The notes under the pieces are model-generated. The model was given only the letters and a program-made list of their open reading frames with translations, was not told the origin of the DNA and did no database searches. Shown here in pieces: positions 35,033-48,500 of a DNA stretch of 64,000 nt. Within the stretch, counting starts at the first letter, position 1. Every line of letters starts with the position of its first letter. Source of the stretch: Chamaelirium japonicum (lineage: Eukaryota > Streptophyta > Magnoliopsida > Liliales > Melanthiaceae); assembly GCA_947650365.1 (NCBI GenBank), contig OX393553.1, positions 68,772,216 through 68,836,215 of the forward strand, given 5' to 3'. Both the position numbers and the translations under genes were made by a program.

Positions 35033-38000
35033 TGTAACACCTGAGGTGTTAAATTTGAGAATAATAAAAATCCTCCCAGGGCTCTTTTCGTCTTTTTACC
35101 GTCAGACTTTCTTGTTGGGTTTTTTCTAGAATAATGGGTCGTAAACCCATGAGATGTTTTACGTTCACTTTTTCTATATTTTCGAGTACGTCGTATTGGT
35201 GTGTCCCGTACAGGGATCGGGTGTATGCGCAGCCTGTTTCGGCAGCCCGGTAGTTAAAACCCTAGAATTTCGATGATCAGCCCATTGTCGGTATTGTTTG
35301 GTTTACCACAGGAGATTGGGTGATCGGATCGTAGCAAGGTTGGATACGTTGGGTGAGGCTCTGAAAGAGCTTTTCAACGAGCCTGAGCGAGGGTCGATCC
35401 GACACCCGAACAATGAGTTATTGCTATTTTAAAATTCAGAGTATTTCCTTTATTGTGGGAGATCTACAAGACAGAAAAATATGTACAAAGCGCCGTTGTG
35501 TTCGCGACGATGAGAACTTTCCAACGGGTCCTTCCGTGCCTACTTCTGACCTCCGGTTTATGACTTATGGCTGATTATTCTTTTCAGCCATGTAATTCGA
35601 CGGTTCGCACCCGGGTTCCAACCGAGCGCAGTTCAGGCTCGGGACCAAGCCCGACCAGCCATAGAATCTTTCTTTCAACCTTTTGGCTGGGTTTAGACCC
35701 CCTCGATCGCCCTCCCCGGGATTTAAAATTTGAATTTCGGATGGGGAGGATATGGCAGGATTCGGGATGATAACAACCGGATCTTCTTGCCATAACCACC
35801 CCTCCTTGTTAGGGGAGGCCTTAACAAACCCGATTCCCCAGCCGACTTACCATACCGGCTCCCTCCCTTCTTTCCTTTTTACGTGAACCAAAGAGAGAGA
35901 GAGAGAGGACGGAGCGGAGTAGAGAGAGAGAGAAGACTAGAGAGAGAAAGAGAGAAAGAGAGAAAGAGAGAGAGAGATCGGGAGAAGGAGGGGAAGAGTA
36001 GAGAGATCGAGGGAGAGGACTGGAGAGAGAGAGCGGGCCCTGCCTCCTCCCCTAACTCCGGCGAGCTCCGAGCCCAGGTTTGCTCACCTCCTTCTCTTCT
36101 CCTCTTCCACCCGAACCCAACCCAAAACTTGAGACCCCTTCCTCCATCCCTTGGCCGAGGCCCACTCGGGTGGAGAACGTCACCACGAACCCACCTTCGG
36201 TCCTCGTCGAGAGGACCAATACCCAATCCCCACCGGCGATCGCCGGTGCAACCAAAACCAACCCAAACCACCCGCGCAAACCCCTCCGGCCAATGCCTTC
36301 CCGGACTCCGACGGTGCTCCGGTCCCCTCCTCCCGTGTCTCCTCCGTGGGGTGATACGCGGGAGACCGGCCGGGCACCGCCGGCGTACTCAAACCCGGTT
36401 ACCCCGCCACCGCGCCGTCGTGCAAAAACCAGAGCACTGGTTTTTCCGTATAGAAGAAACAGCAGGGACCATTCTGTAATTAAAGTTTTATTACAGGTCA
36501 TTTTGAAAGTATTAACACTGCAACCCGACCCGACTGCACAGTAAACCCGATCCATCAGACCCGACCCGCAGACCCAACCTGATAACACAGACCCGACCCA
36601 GCAGTGAACCGGTTTGGTTCACCTGAACCAGACCCTTAAACCGACTAGAAATTGGTTTAGCCGCCATTTCTTCGTCCGATCTCGGAATCGAACGAAACCA
36701 GCGGCATTACGACCGGCTCGGAAAATACTACCTGTTGGCCATATTTAGGTACAGTAATAATACTGTATAGTATCCCCTTTTATCCATGAACCCGATCTAG
36801 TCGGCGCACCGTGGTTTGACCGCCAATTCTCCGTCCGATCTCGGAATTGGACGAAACCAGTGGAATCGTGCTCAGATCATCGATGCCGATGTATGAAACC
36901 TATTTTAGGACCCTAGAGACCCCTTTTCCCTATTGAACCGATCGTAGACCGGTTTTTACCGGTTCGACCCTAAAACCTCCGACCGAAGTCGGACTCGAGC
37001 GAGACCGGATCCCATGGGTCCCTCATCCCTAAACCAACTGTTTTAGAAACCTAGTTTGAGAAATTTATGAATGTAACAACTTATACATTTCAAACCATGA
37101 TGGTCAGTTTCTCCTTCGACGGTACACCGGACCGATAGGCGTGAGGAGCGTGGACTACTGAGCTATTCTCCAAGTGAACATGATTAATTCTATTCTAGTT
37201 AGAGTAGATTGTAGTTGTATCTATAAAATAATAAATAAAACCGTATGTGGCATAGTATGTCCAATGCATGCAGGCGGGAAACCGGTACTGCATGTGGGAG
37301 GTGGGCATACTATCCCTGGCCTCTGAATAATCATATATGTAATATTTTGATAGCTGTAACAGATTGACTCAACCTAGATTCACACTAGGATGCATGCAAA
37401 CAAGTAGATACATGTACTGATTATTTATTAATATTCTGTTGAATGAGTGTGTTTGGTGACCATGGGCCGCGTGGTGTAGTCCAGTTGCTATTGAGCAACA
37501 AAGACTGGTGGTCTCAGTGGAGAGACCGGTGGTCTCAGTAGAGAGACCGGTTGTTGTACTTCCTCAGTCGAGGTTCTCTTCCCAGAGGGAAGACTCACTA
37601 CTCACGGGCATGGGTAGGGGACCCGAGTGCACAGGATGGGAGGTGAACCACCGCCTGTGCATAATCCGAATCAAGTAGGTAGGGTCACAGGGTTGGGCAG
37701 GCGGTAAAGCCCCTAGTGGCCTAGTAGTCCACCCCTGGGTAATGACCCCTAAAAGCAAGGTGGGTGGGAGTGCCCCGTGGTGAAAGACCAAGCCCCCTTA
37801 TGGCCATATGGGTATTTCTGGCTCTCCAGGTACACTTGGACCCAGGTTCTGTTGGCAGACCCAGTTAGAAAACTGTCGGTTCACTTTAGGAGTAGGTAGA
37901 ACTAACCTTCGGTGATTAGTTGTATACTTTTAATCTGGATGCTTATTTGTCTTACATTTACTAGTTGTAGTTGTACCATAGTCAAACTGTCATATTAGCT

Positions 38001-38563
38001 AGCTGAACTATCTTATTTACAATATATGTATGTATATGTTATCGCCCTCGTAGACTTCTAGAAGGGCAGGGTATGACTATGGTTTACCCTAGCTAGTTTA
38101 GGGTTAACGGTTCACTGAGTTTACCTAGTAAACTCACCCCGTTGTTGCACACTCTTTTCAGGTACCATAGATCCTTCTCAGGCGCTTCCTAGAGGAGCTT
38201 GATTAGCTATCGAGGGAGGACATTAGAGGTGTTAACTAATTTATTATTTCAGTTGATTATGTAATAACGGTAGAACCATGTTCTAGATGCTCTGAATAAT
38301 GCCAGAACCAGCAATATTTCTTTGGTAAGCTTCTCCTCAAAGCTTCTTGCCTGGTAGGCCTTTTCTTAAGGCCAAGTTATTGGTAGGCTTCTCCTCAAAG
38401 CCGTCCCTCGATCATCAGCTAGTAAGTAGTTAATGATAAATTAGTAATAAATAACTAAATAATAGAATCAATCTCGCAACCTTATAACATTGACTTACCT
38501 TTAAAACCCCATCACCCCCGGGTTTGACTGGTTTACCCTTGTAGTCAGATCCGGGGCGTGACA
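35033..38563 (+). mobile_element. 3' LTR of the Tekay-like chromovirus
   Basis: 3531 bp, nearly identical to the 5' LTR. The sequence just upstream (35014-35032, AGGTGTGTAGGT) is a weak polypurine tract, interrupted by T residues where related elements usually have a G-rich run. Confidence 0.97.
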
Positions 38564-38568
38564 GTTGC
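38564..38568. other. 5-bp target site duplication (Tekay-like element), right
   Basis: GTTGC, matching 26649-26653. Confidence 0.95.
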
Positions 38569-38637
38569 CATCGTATGACTATGATGCAGTGCATAGGGTG
38601 TTTGGGCGTTTCTGATTGACTTATTATAGGAACGTGT
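38569..38637. repeat. Duplicated segment, copy B part 2
   Basis: CATCGTATGACTATGATGCA onward matches copy A near 22866-22930, then is cut by the copia array. The last five bases, CGTGT (38633-38637), are the target duplication repeated at 50539-50543. Confidence 0.85.
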
Positions 38638-39353
38638 TGTTGGGTATTCTACTCTATGAATACAATCAAACGATGACTAACATAATGTAGAGATGAAACA
38701 AATCTAGTGCAAAACAAATTGAACAATCTAAAGGGGTTTAGCATGCAAGGTTGAACACAACAATCAAACAAGGTTTAGGTTGTCCTAAGGTTGTCTACAT
38801 ATATGGCAAAGAGGTGGAAGAAGGAAGAAGAACAAGGTACTTAGCAGTTGTCGAGGCTTGTGCTAGCACAATGCCCTGAAAGCTATTTCGCCGCCTCGGT
38901 AGGTGCTTCAAGGCCTCCGACGAACGCTCCCCAGGGTACAACGACTGGACTCCTCTTCAGCACCGAAGGGAACCCCTTTTGGACTCTCAGCGTACTCCAG
39001 ACACTCCAGACAAGAGAGAACGAGAAAGAAAAGAGAAAGTGGAGAGAGCTCTTAGCTTGGTTTAAAACCCAGTGTAAAACAAGGCCCGAAGCCCGAAGAC
39101 CATTCGCGTCCACGCGGCTCGCGAGCCGCGGCCTCGGCCCGAGCCCGAGCCCGTGCCCGGCCCGGCCCGGCCCGGCTCGGCTCGGCGCGCGCGCGCGCGT
39201 GTGTGGTGGGCTATGGCCTGGCTCTTGGGAAGCTACAAAGCCCAATGAAAGGAGTTCCATTAAAAACGCATTAAAAGATCTCCCCACGGGCAATATGGGA
39301 CTAAACCAAAAACCGGTTTTTTCATTATTCTATCAAAACCAATTTTTGTAACA
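38638..39353 (-). mobile_element. Copia LTR 1 (3' end of array), internally deleted
   Basis: 716 bp, TGTTGGGTATTC...TTTGTAACA. Compared with LTR 2 it lacks about 210 bp corresponding to 44495-44706, including the minus-strand TATA box. The next bases, ATCCCCCACA (39354-39363), are the minus-strand polypurine tract. Confidence 0.93.
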
Positions 39354-39916
39354 ATCCCCCACAATAATGAAAATATCGAAAACCAAATTGAAAGAAGTAG
39401 TCTGGAGTACTTATAAAAGTATGTATAGACATAAGGTGTCTTTCGACTTGAACCTTTGCTTAGTGTAGACTGCAGGACCTACTAGCTGACAGTGAACTTA
39501 CGTCTTGAACTGTACAGCTATATATTGTAAGTCTAGTCGACAAGTCTCACCCATACTTTCATATACATCATAGAGTCCCATGCGGTTGTGCTCTTTATGG
39601 CCATGAGCCTTCCCCAGTTTTCTTGAGTGTTCTAAAGAATTAGCCTCAATTCTCATAGAAGCGGCCACACTTCTACACTCATATAGGTGCTTACTATCAA
39701 GAGTGCTCTGTATCTATACACCCCACTGGTATGCCAGCTATAGTTAGCATTAAGAGTCTAAAACTCAGCCTCTCAGCGATACAGAATGTACTATCACATC
39801 ATAGGGAGGGGAGAATTTGATAGCACCCCCACAAATCCCTCGAATAACTTGTTTTCCCATTGAACCTCGATTTTGGGATCTCCAATCACGTAGGTTGGGT
39901 TACCGTTATCGGAGAC

Positions 39917-42900
39917 TTATTCGTTTATAGGCCTCAGCCCCATCCCCCTCGATGTACTTAGAACTAACTCTCTAGCTAGTCCTTTAGTTAAGGGATCTGC
40001 TAAATTATCTTTTGACCTAATATAGTCAATAGTAATTATCCCATCTTTCAACATCTGTCGAACAGTGTTATATCTACGACGAATATGTCGTGACTTTCCA
40101 TTATAGGAGTTATTCCTGGCCCTCATTATAGCTGCTTGGCTATCACAATGAATTGGGACAGCAGGAATAGGCTTTGGCCAAAAAGGAATATCCATAATGA
40201 GATTCCTTAGCCATTCACCCTCTTCACTAGCTTTATCTAGTGCTATGAACTCCGACTCCATAGTGGATCGGGCAATGCATGTTTGTTTGGATGATTTCCA
40301 ACAAATTGCACCCCCTCCAAGGGTAAACACATACCCACTAGTGGATTTGGTTCCTGAGGAATCCGCAATCCAATTAGCATCGCTGTATCCTTCTAGGACA
40401 GCTGGATACCTACTATAGAAAATGCCATAATCTAATGTATGTTTTAAGTACCTTAGAACTCGGATTAGAGCATCCCAATGCTCTTGGTTAGGGTTAATAG
40501 TGTATCTACTAAGTCTACCTATCGCATAGGCAATATCGGGTCTCGTGCAGTTCATGATATACATGAGACTGCCAATTACCCTAGAATATTCTAGTTGTGA
40601 TACACTAGGCCCTAAATTCTTCTTCAGGTGTACTGAAGGATCATATGGCGTTCTAGCAGGTAGACAATCAATATGACCGAACTTCCTAAGCACTTTCTCG
40701 ATATAGTGAGATTGAGATAGAGTTATGCCATTGGAATCTCTCTTAATTTTGATTCCAAGAATGACATCTGCAGCTCCTAAGTCTTTCATATCAAAGTGCC
40801 TACTCAGGAAGTCCTTGGTCTTGACCACTACTTCTAAGTTGGTTCCAAAGATCAACATATCATCTACATAGAGACATATGACCACACAAGTCAAGTTATT
40901 GACCTTAGTGTAGATACATTTATCTGATTCATTAATTCTGAAACCACTTGAAGTTAACACATGGTCAAACTTCTCGTGCCATTGTTTTGGAGCCTGTTTG
41001 AGACCATAAAGAGATTTCTTTAGTCTACAAACCTTCTGCTCTAAACCTTGCACTACGAAGCCTTCTGGCTGATCCATATAGATCTCTTCCTCTAATTCAC
41101 CATTCAGGAATGCAGTCTTTACATCCATCTGGTGAATCACAAGGCTATGGATAGCGGCTATGGCTATAAGCACCCTAATGGATATAATCCGGGTCACAGG
41201 AGAGTAAGTGTCAAAGAAGTCCACTCCCTCTCGTTGCCTATAGCCCTTTGCTACTAACCTAGCCTTATATCTCTCTATAGATCCATCTGCCCTAAGCTTC
41301 TTCTTGAATATCCATTTACACCCAACAGTTTTGCAACCAGGAGGAAGCTCCACTAACTCCCAGGTGTTGTTGGATGTTATGGATTCAAGTTCACTGTTTA
41401 CAGCTTCCTTCCAAAAGATGGAGTCAGCTGAGGTCATGGCTTCATTATAACTAGTTGGATCCTCTTCCACTAGATATGTAATGAAGTCAGGCCCAAATGA
41501 AGTATCAGTCCTAGCTCGCTTGCTCCTTCTAGGTTCGATCTCTTCATTATCTGAAGAGTCATCCCTCTGTCTAGGAGCAGGCCTCTCAAGCGTACTGGGC
41601 TCTTGAGGTTTTTCAGACCTCTCTCTATAAGGAAACCGATTTTCAAAAAATTCGGCATCCCTAGTCTCGATGATGGTATTATCATCTATGTATGGGTTTT
41701 CAGAATGGATTACTAAAAACCTATACGCACTACTGTTCTGGGCATATCCTATGAATACAGAGTCAACTGTTTTAGGACCTAGCTTGGTCCTCTTAGGGTT
41801 AGGTATGGATACCTTCGCTAAACAACCCCACACTTTGAGGTATTTATAGGATGGCTTCCTACCTCTCAGAATCTCATAAGGAGTCTGCTCAGATTCCTTA
41901 AATGGGATTCTATTAAGAACATGTGCTGCTGAGAGCACAGCTTCCCCCCACAGGTTCGTAGGTACCCCTGAACTGATCATCATGGCATTGACCATGTCCT
42001 TTAAGGTCCTGTTCTTCCTCTCAGCTACTCCATTAGACTGAGGGGAATATGGAGCAGTGGTCTGATGAATTATACCGTTGTCTTCACAAAATTTAGTGAA
42101 TTCTCCAGACTCATATTCACCTCCTCTGTCCGACCTAAGGACTTTGATCCTCTTCCCTAACTGGTTTTCTATCTCAGACTTATAGGATTTAAACTTGGAC
42201 AAGCTCTCGTCCTTACTCTTAAGGAGAAAGATTGAACAATGTCTGGAACAATCATCAATAAATGTGATGAAGTACTTGTTCCCTCCTCTCGTAGTGTAAC
42301 CTTTAAGGTCGCACACGTCTGAGTGGATCAAGTCTAGGGTTTCTAGGCTACGCTCTACACTCTTAAAAGGTTTCTTGGCATATTTAGCCTCTACGCATAT
42401 GCCACACTTTCCATTTGAGGATGGAACACATTTAGGTACACTACCTAAGTTAACTAACCTTTTAAGGGTTTTAGAGTTAACGTGTCCTAGTCTAGCATGC
42501 CACAGATCAAAAGAATCACACAAGTAAGCAGAAGAAGATATTTTATTATCATTATTGAAAGAGGTTACATTGAGCTTAAATAAGCCTTCATCAAGATAAC
42601 CCTTTCCCACAAAAGACCCTCCCTTAGTCAGGACAAATTTGTCCGACTCAAATACAAGCTTGTAGCCCTTCTTGCTCAGCATTGCTCCGGAGACCAGATT
42701 CTTCCGGATGTCTGGGACGTGAAGCACCTCCTTCAGAGTCAGAAGATTTCCAGAGGTGAACTTCAGAGTCACATTCCCTTTCCCAGCAACTTGAGCAACT
42801 GAGGAGTTCCCCATGTACAGCGACTCGCCTTCTTCTGCAGGTGTGTAGGTGGAGAAGCAGCTCTTCGACCCACATATATGTCGGGTAGCTCCCGTATCCA

Positions 42901-43813
42901 CCCACCAGTCTGCAAGGTTGATGACTAGGTTGACCTCCGTCACCACTGCCGAGAAGTAGCCGCTCTGTGCCACGTTCGCCTCGGACTTGTTCTTCGGCCG
43001 ATTAGCTGCATTGAAGCGGCACTCCTTAGCCAGGTGACCTGGCTTGCCACAAACGAAGCAGTCTCCCCTCGGCTTCTTTTTGAACTGGGGCTTGGATTGC
43101 TTGTTCTTCTCCCAGGGCTTAGGAGCAAGAGCCTTCTTTTTGGAAGACTTCCCCTCCACGAGGTTGGCCTTTCCTTTCATCATAGAGGCTCGCTCCCTTT
43201 GCTCAGACACTCGATTGTCCTCCTCTATACGGATTCGGACAACAAGGTCTTCCAGGGTCATCTCCTTCCTCTTGTGCTTCAAACTGTTCTTATATTCCTT
43301 CCACGAGGGAGGCAACTTCTCTATGATAGTTGCAACTTGGAATCCCTCGCAGATTTTGTACCCCTCAGCAATGACCTCATGGATGATAATCTGTATCTCC
43401 TCAAGTTGGGAGACTACAGATTTCCCATCTTCCATTTTGAACTCTAGCAGCTTCCCGACCACAAATTTCTTCGACCCGGTGTCCTCTGTGGCGTACTTCT
43501 TCTCTAAGGAGTTCCACAGGTCTTTTGCGGACTTGCAGGTGAAGTAAACATCATATAGGTCGGGGACAAGGCAGTTGAGGATATAGTTCCTACACAGATA
43601 ATCCTGCCTCTCCCAGGAGTCTAAGTCGGTTTGGTTAGATGAGCCATCATCCTTAGAGATAAGGGTAGGCTTCTCGGAAGAGATAAGGTCGACAACCTTA
43701 AGGACAGTCAGATAGAACCTAAGTTTCATCTGCCATCTCTTAAAGTTCTTCCCATCGAATGGTTCAGGTTTCTCACTAGACTTGCTAGGTTTCCTCTCCA
43801 TCTCAGTAGTCAT
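39917..43813 (-). CDS. Copia gag-pol polyprotein, copy 1
   Basis: Intact 1298-codon frame. Domains by residue: UBN2-type gag (about 20-200); CCHC knuckle (Cys252, Cys255, His260, Cys265); protease [10 protein letters not shown] with Asp306-Thr-Gly; integrase zinc site His439, His444, Cys470, Cys473 and catalytic Asp499, Asp562, Glu598 (35 residues between the last two); reverse transcriptase (about 815-1060) with YVDDM at 982-986; RNase H with Asp1146, Glu1186, Asp1224. Integrase before reverse transcriptase marks Ty1/copia. It differs from copy 2 at four residues: Thr112, Ile298, Asp770, Ile877 here; Ala, Ser, Gly, Thr in copy 2. The leader from the LTR to the ATG is 258 bp, and about 550 bp of untranslated sequence follows the stop. 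Confidence 0.97.
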   Translation of the reverse strand: MTTEMERKPSKSSEKPEPFDGKNFKRWQMKLRFYLTVLKVVDLISSEKPTLISKDDGSSNQTDLDSWERQDYLCRNYILNCLVPDLYDVYFTCKSAKDLWNSLEKKYATEDTGSKKFVVGKLLEFKMEDGKSVVSQLEEIQIIIHEVIAEGYKICEGFQVATIIEKLPPSWKEYKNSLKHKRKEMTLEDLVVRIRIEEDNRVSEQRERASMMKGKANLVEGKSSKKKALAPKPWEKNKQSKPQFKKKPRGDCFVCGKPGHLAKECRFNAANRPKNKSEANVAQSGYFSAVVTEVNLVINLADWWVDTGATRHICGSKSCFSTYTPAEEGESLYMGNSSVAQVAGKGNVTLKFTSGNLLTLKEVLHVPDIRKNLVSGAMLSKKGYKLVFESDKFVLTKGGSFVGKGYLDEGLFKLNVTSFNNDNKISSSAYLCDSFDLWHARLGHVNSKTLKRLVNLGSVPKCVPSSNGKCGICVEAKYAKKPFKSVERSLETLDLIHSDVCDLKGYTTRGGNKYFITFIDDCSRHCSIFLLKSKDESLSKFKSYKSEIENQLGKRIKVLRSDRGGEYESGEFTKFCEDNGIIHQTTAPYSPQSNGVAERKNRTLKDMVNAMMISSGVPTNLWGEAVLSAAHVLNRIPFKESEQTPYEILRGRKPSYKYLKVWGCLAKVSIPNPKRTKLGPKTVDSVFIGYAQNSSAYRFLVIHSENPYIDDNTIIETRDAEFFENRFPYRERSEKPQEPSTLERPAPRQRDDSSDNEEIEPRRSKRARTDTSFGPDFITYLVEEDPTSYNEAMTSADSIFWKEAVNSELESITSNNTWELVELPPGCKTVGCKWIFKKKLRADGSIERYKARLVAKGYRQREGVDFFDTYSPVTRIISIRVLIAIAAIHSLVIHQMDVKTAFLNGELEEEIYMDQPEGFVVQGLEQKVCRLKKSLYGLKQAPKQWHEKFDHVLTSSGFRINESDKCIYTKVNNLTCVVICLYVDDMLIFGTNLEVVVKTKDFLSRHFDMKDLGAADVILGIKIKRDSNGITLSQSHYIEKVLRKFGHIDCLPARTPYDPSVHLKKNLGPSVSQLEYSRVIGSLMYIMNCTRPDIAYAIGRLSRYTINPNQEHWDALIRVLRYLKHTLDYGIFYSRYPAVLEGYSDANWIADSSGTKSTSGYVFTLGGGAICWKSSKQTCIARSTMESEFIALDKASEEGEWLRNLIMDIPFWPKPIPAVPIHCDSQAAIMRARNNSYNGKSRHIRRRYNTVRQMLKDGIITIDYIRSKDNLADPLTKGLARELVLSTSRGMGLRPINE

Positions 43814-44071
43814 CTAGGAAGAGTTCCTTTTGAATTTTTTAAAAATTTGACGGCCAGGTCAGCTCCAGGAAGGAGGTGGAGCACTTGGCTTGCTTAAGTA
43901 CCAAGCTTCCTAGGGCAATTTAATGCCGGTTTGTCAAGCTTTCCTCGACACCGTCAAACTTATGAAAAATCAAAGGAATTCTAACAGGTAACAAGAGACT
44001 AGATCTAAACACTCTCGTATTGGATCTAGATCTAACCGGAATAGAATAGAACGAAGAAGATAGCTTTCAGT

Positions 44072-44993
44072 TGTTGGGTATTCTACTCTATGAATACAAT
44101 CAAACGATGACTAATATAATGTAGAGATGAAACAAATCTAGTGCAAAACAAATTGAACAATCTAAAGGGGTTTAGCATGCAAGGTTGAACACAACAATCA
44201 AACAAGGTTTAGGTTGTCCTAAGGTTGTCTACAGATATGGCAAAGAGGTGGAAGAAGGAAGAAGAACAAGGTACTTAGCAGTTGTCGAGGCTTGTGCTAG
44301 CACAATACCCTGAAAGCTATTTCGCCGCCTCGGTAGGTGCTTCAAGGCCTTCGACGAACGCTCCCCAGGGTACAACGACTGGACTCCTCTTCAGCACCGA
44401 AGGGAACCCCTTTTGGACTCTCAGCGTACTCCAGACACTCCAGACAAGAGAGAACGAGAAAGAAAAGAGAAAGTGGAGAGAGCTCTTAGCTTGGTGTGTT
44501 TCTGGCTTCACCGGACCCTCTCTTATATAGAGGTCCTTAGCCATAACGTCCCCACACTCTCAGCCATTGCATGCAACGCACTGATGAGCATTCACTGCTC
44601 TGTCAAGTGAAACGGTTGCATGTGACAGTGCAGAGGTCCAGGTTCAATGAACCTAGCTCAGCCTCGTGAATAGTGTAACGGAAGAAATAAATCTCCATTA
44701 AACATTAAAAAATTAAAACCCAGTGTAAAACAAGGCCCGAAGCCCGAAGACCATTCGCGTCCACGCGGCTCGCGAGCCACGGCCTCGGCCCGAGCCCGTG
44801 CCCGGCCCGACCCGGCTCGGCTCGGCACGCGCGCGCGCGTGTGTGGTGGGCTATGGCCTGGCTCTTGGGAAGCTACAAAGCCCAATGAAAGGAGTTCCAT
44901 TAAAAACGCATTAAAAGATCTCCCCACGGGCAATATGGGACTAAACCAAAAACCGATTTTTTCATTATTCTATCAAAACCAATTTTTGTAACA
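44072..44993 (-). mobile_element. Copia LTR 2 (shared middle LTR), full length
   Basis: 922 bp, TGTTGGGTATTC...TTTGTAACA, the only full-length LTR of the three. The minus-strand TATA is CTATATAAGA (about 44521-44530). It serves as 3' LTR of copy 2 and 5' LTR of copy 1. It contains a CG-rich block (44756-44840) absent from LTR 3. Confidence 0.93.
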
Positions 44994-45556
44994 ATCCCCC
45001 ACAATAATGAAAATATCGAAAACCAAATTGAAAGAAGTAGTCTGGAGTACTTATAAAAGTATGTATAGACATAAGGTGTCTTTCGACTTGAACCTTTGCT
45101 TAGTGTAGACTGCAGGACCTACTAGCTGACAGTGAACTTACGTCTTGAACTGTACAGCTATATATTGTAAGTCTAGTCGACAAGTCTCACCCATACTTTC
45201 ATATACATCATAGAGTCCCATGCGGTTGTGCTCTTTATGGCCATGAGCCTTCCCCAGTTTTCTTGAGTGTTCTAGAGAATTAGCCTCAATTCTCATAGAA
45301 GCGGCCACACTTCTACACTCATATAGGTGCTTACTATCAAGAGTGCTCTGTATCTATACACCCCACTGGTATGCCAGCTATAGTTAGCATTAAGAGTCTA
45401 AAACTCAGCCTCTCAGCGATACAGAATGTACTATCACATCATAGGGAGGGGAGAATTTGATAGCACCCCCACAAATCCCTCGAATAACTTGTTTTCCCAT
45501 TGAACCTCGATTTTGGGATCTCCAATCACGTAGGTTGGGTTACCGTTATCGGAGAC

Positions 45557-48500
45557 TTATTCGTTTATAGGCCTCAGCCCCATCCCCCTCGATGTACTTA
45601 GAACTAACTCTCTAGCTAGTCCTTTAGTTAAGGGATCTGCTAAATTATCTTTTGACCTAATATAGTCAATAGTAATTATCCCATCTTTCAACATCTGTCG
45701 AACAGTGTTATATCTACGACGAATATGTCGTGACTTTCCATTATAGGAGTTATTCCTGGCCCTCATTATAGCTGCTTGGCTATCACAATGAATTGGGACA
45801 GCAGGAATAGGCTTTGGCCAAAAAGGAATATCCATAATGAGATTCCTTAGCCATTCACCCTCTTCACTAGCTTTATCTAGTGCTATGAACTCCGACTCCA
45901 TAGTGGATCGGGCAATGCATGTTTGTTTGGATGATTTCCAACAAATTGCACCCCCTCCAAGGGTAAACACATACCCACTAGTGGATTTGGTTCCTGAGGA
46001 ATCCGCAATCCAATTAGCATCGCTGTATCCTTCTAGGACAGCTGGATACCTACTATAGAAAATGCCATAATCTAATGTATGTTTTAAGTACCTTAGAACT
46101 CGGATTAGAGCATCCCAATGCTCTTGGTTAGGGTTAATAGTGTATCTACTAAGTCTACCTATCGCATAGGCAATATCGGGTCTCGTGCAGTTCATGATAT
46201 ACATGAGACTGCCAATTACCCTAGAATATTCTAGTTGTGATACACTAGGCCCTAAATTCTTCTTCAGGTGTACTGAAGGATCATATGGCGTTCTAGCAGG
46301 TAGACAATCAATATGACCGAACTTCCTAAGCACTTTCTCGATATAGTGAGATTGAGATAGAGTTATGCCATTGGAATCTCTCTTAATTTTGATTCCAAGA
46401 ATGACATCTGCAGCTCCTAAGTCTTTCATATCAAAGTGCCTACTCAGGAAGTCCTTGGTCTTGACCACTACTTCTAAGTTGGTTCCAAAGATCAACATAT
46501 CATCTACATAGAGACATATGACCACACAAGTCAAGTTATTGACCTTAGTGTAGATACATTTATCTGATTCATTAATTCTGAAACCACTTGAAGTTAACAC
46601 ATGGTCAAACTTCTCGTGCCATTGTTTTGGAGCCTGTTTGAGACCATAAAGAGATTTCTTTAGTCTACAAACCTTCTGCTCTAAACCTTGCACTACGAAG
46701 CCTTCTGGCTGATCCATATAGATCTCTTCCTCTAATTCACCATTCAGGAATGCAGTCTTTACATCCATCTGGTGAATCACAAGGCTATGGATAGCGGCTA
46801 TGGCTATAAGCACCCTAATGGATGTAATCCGGGTCACAGGAGAGTAAGTGTCAAAGAAGTCCACTCCCTCTCGTTGCCTATAGCCCTTTGCTACTAACCT
46901 AGCCTTATATCTCTCTATAGATCCATCTGCCCTAAGCTTCTTCTTGAATATCCATTTACACCCAACAGTTTTGCAACCAGGAGGAAGCTCCACTAACTCC
47001 CAGGTGTTGTTGGATGTTATGGATTCAAGTTCACTGTTTACAGCTTCCTTCCAAAAGATGGAGTCAGCTGAGGTCATGGCTTCATTATAACTAGTTGGAT
47101 CCTCTTCCACTAGATATGTAATGAAGTCAGGCCCAAATGAAGTACCAGTCCTAGCTCGCTTGCTCCTTCTAGGTTCGATCTCTTCATTATCTGAAGAGTC
47201 ATCCCTCTGTCTAGGAGCAGGCCTCTCAAGCGTACTGGGCTCTTGAGGTTTTTCAGACCTCTCTCTATAAGGAAACCGATTTTCAAAAAATTCGGCATCC
47301 CTAGTCTCGATGATGGTATTATCATCTATGTATGGGTTTTCAGAATGGATTACTAAAAACCTATACGCACTACTGTTCTGGGCATATCCTATGAATACAG
47401 AGTCAACTGTTTTAGGACCTAGCTTGGTCCTCTTAGGGTTAGGTATGGATACCTTCGCTAAACAACCCCACACTTTGAGGTATTTATAGGATGGCTTCCT
47501 ACCTCTCAGAATCTCATAAGGAGTCTGCTCAGATTCCTTAAATGGGATTCTATTAAGAACATGTGCTGCTGAGAGCACAGCTTCCCCCCACAGGTTCGTA
47601 GGTACCCCTGAACTGATCATCATGGCATTGACCATGTCCTTTAAGGTCCTGTTCTTCCTCTCAGCTACTCCATTAGACTGAGGGGAATATGGAGCAGTGG
47701 TCTGATGAATTATACCGTTGTCTTCACAAAATTTAGTGAATTCTCCGGACTCATATTCACCTCCTCTGTCCGACCTAAGGACTTTGATCCTCTTCCCTAA
47801 CTGGTTTTCTATCTCAGACTTATAGGATTTAAACTTGGACAAGCTCTCGTCCTTACTCTTAAGGAGAAAGATTGAACAATGTCTGGAACAATCATCAATA
47901 AATGTGATGAAGTACTTGTTCCCTCCTCTCGTAGTGTAACCTTTAAGGTCGCACACGTCTGAGTGGATCAAGTCTAGGGTTTCTAGGCTACGCTCTACAC
48001 TCTTAAAAGGTTTCTTGGCATATTTAGCCTCTACGCATATGCCACACTTTCCATTTGAGGATGGAACACATTTAGGTACACTACCTAAGTTAACTAACCT
48101 TTTAAGGGTTTTAGAGTTAACGTGTCCTAGTCTAGCATGCCACAGATCAAAAGAATCACACAAGTAAGCAGAAGAAGATATTTTATTATCATTATTGAAA
48201 GAGGTTACATTGAGCTTAAATAAGCCTTCATCAAGATAACCCTTTCCCACAAAAGACCCTCCCTTAGTCAGGACAAATTTGTCCGACTCAAATACAAGCT
48301 TGTAGCCCTTCTTGCTCAGCATTGCTCCGGAGACCAGATTCTTCCGGATGTCTGGGACGTGAAGCACCTCCTTCAGAGTCAGAAGATTTCCAGAGGTGAA
48401 CTTCAGAGTCACATTCCCTTTCCCAGCAACTTGAGCAACTGAGGAGTTCCCCATGTACAGCGACTCGCCTTCTTCTGCAGGTGTGTAGGTGGAGAAGCAG

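Noticed and set aside
43034..43547. Plus-strand frames of 137 and 167 codons, repeated at 48674-49187
   Set aside because: Antisense shadows of the copia gag.
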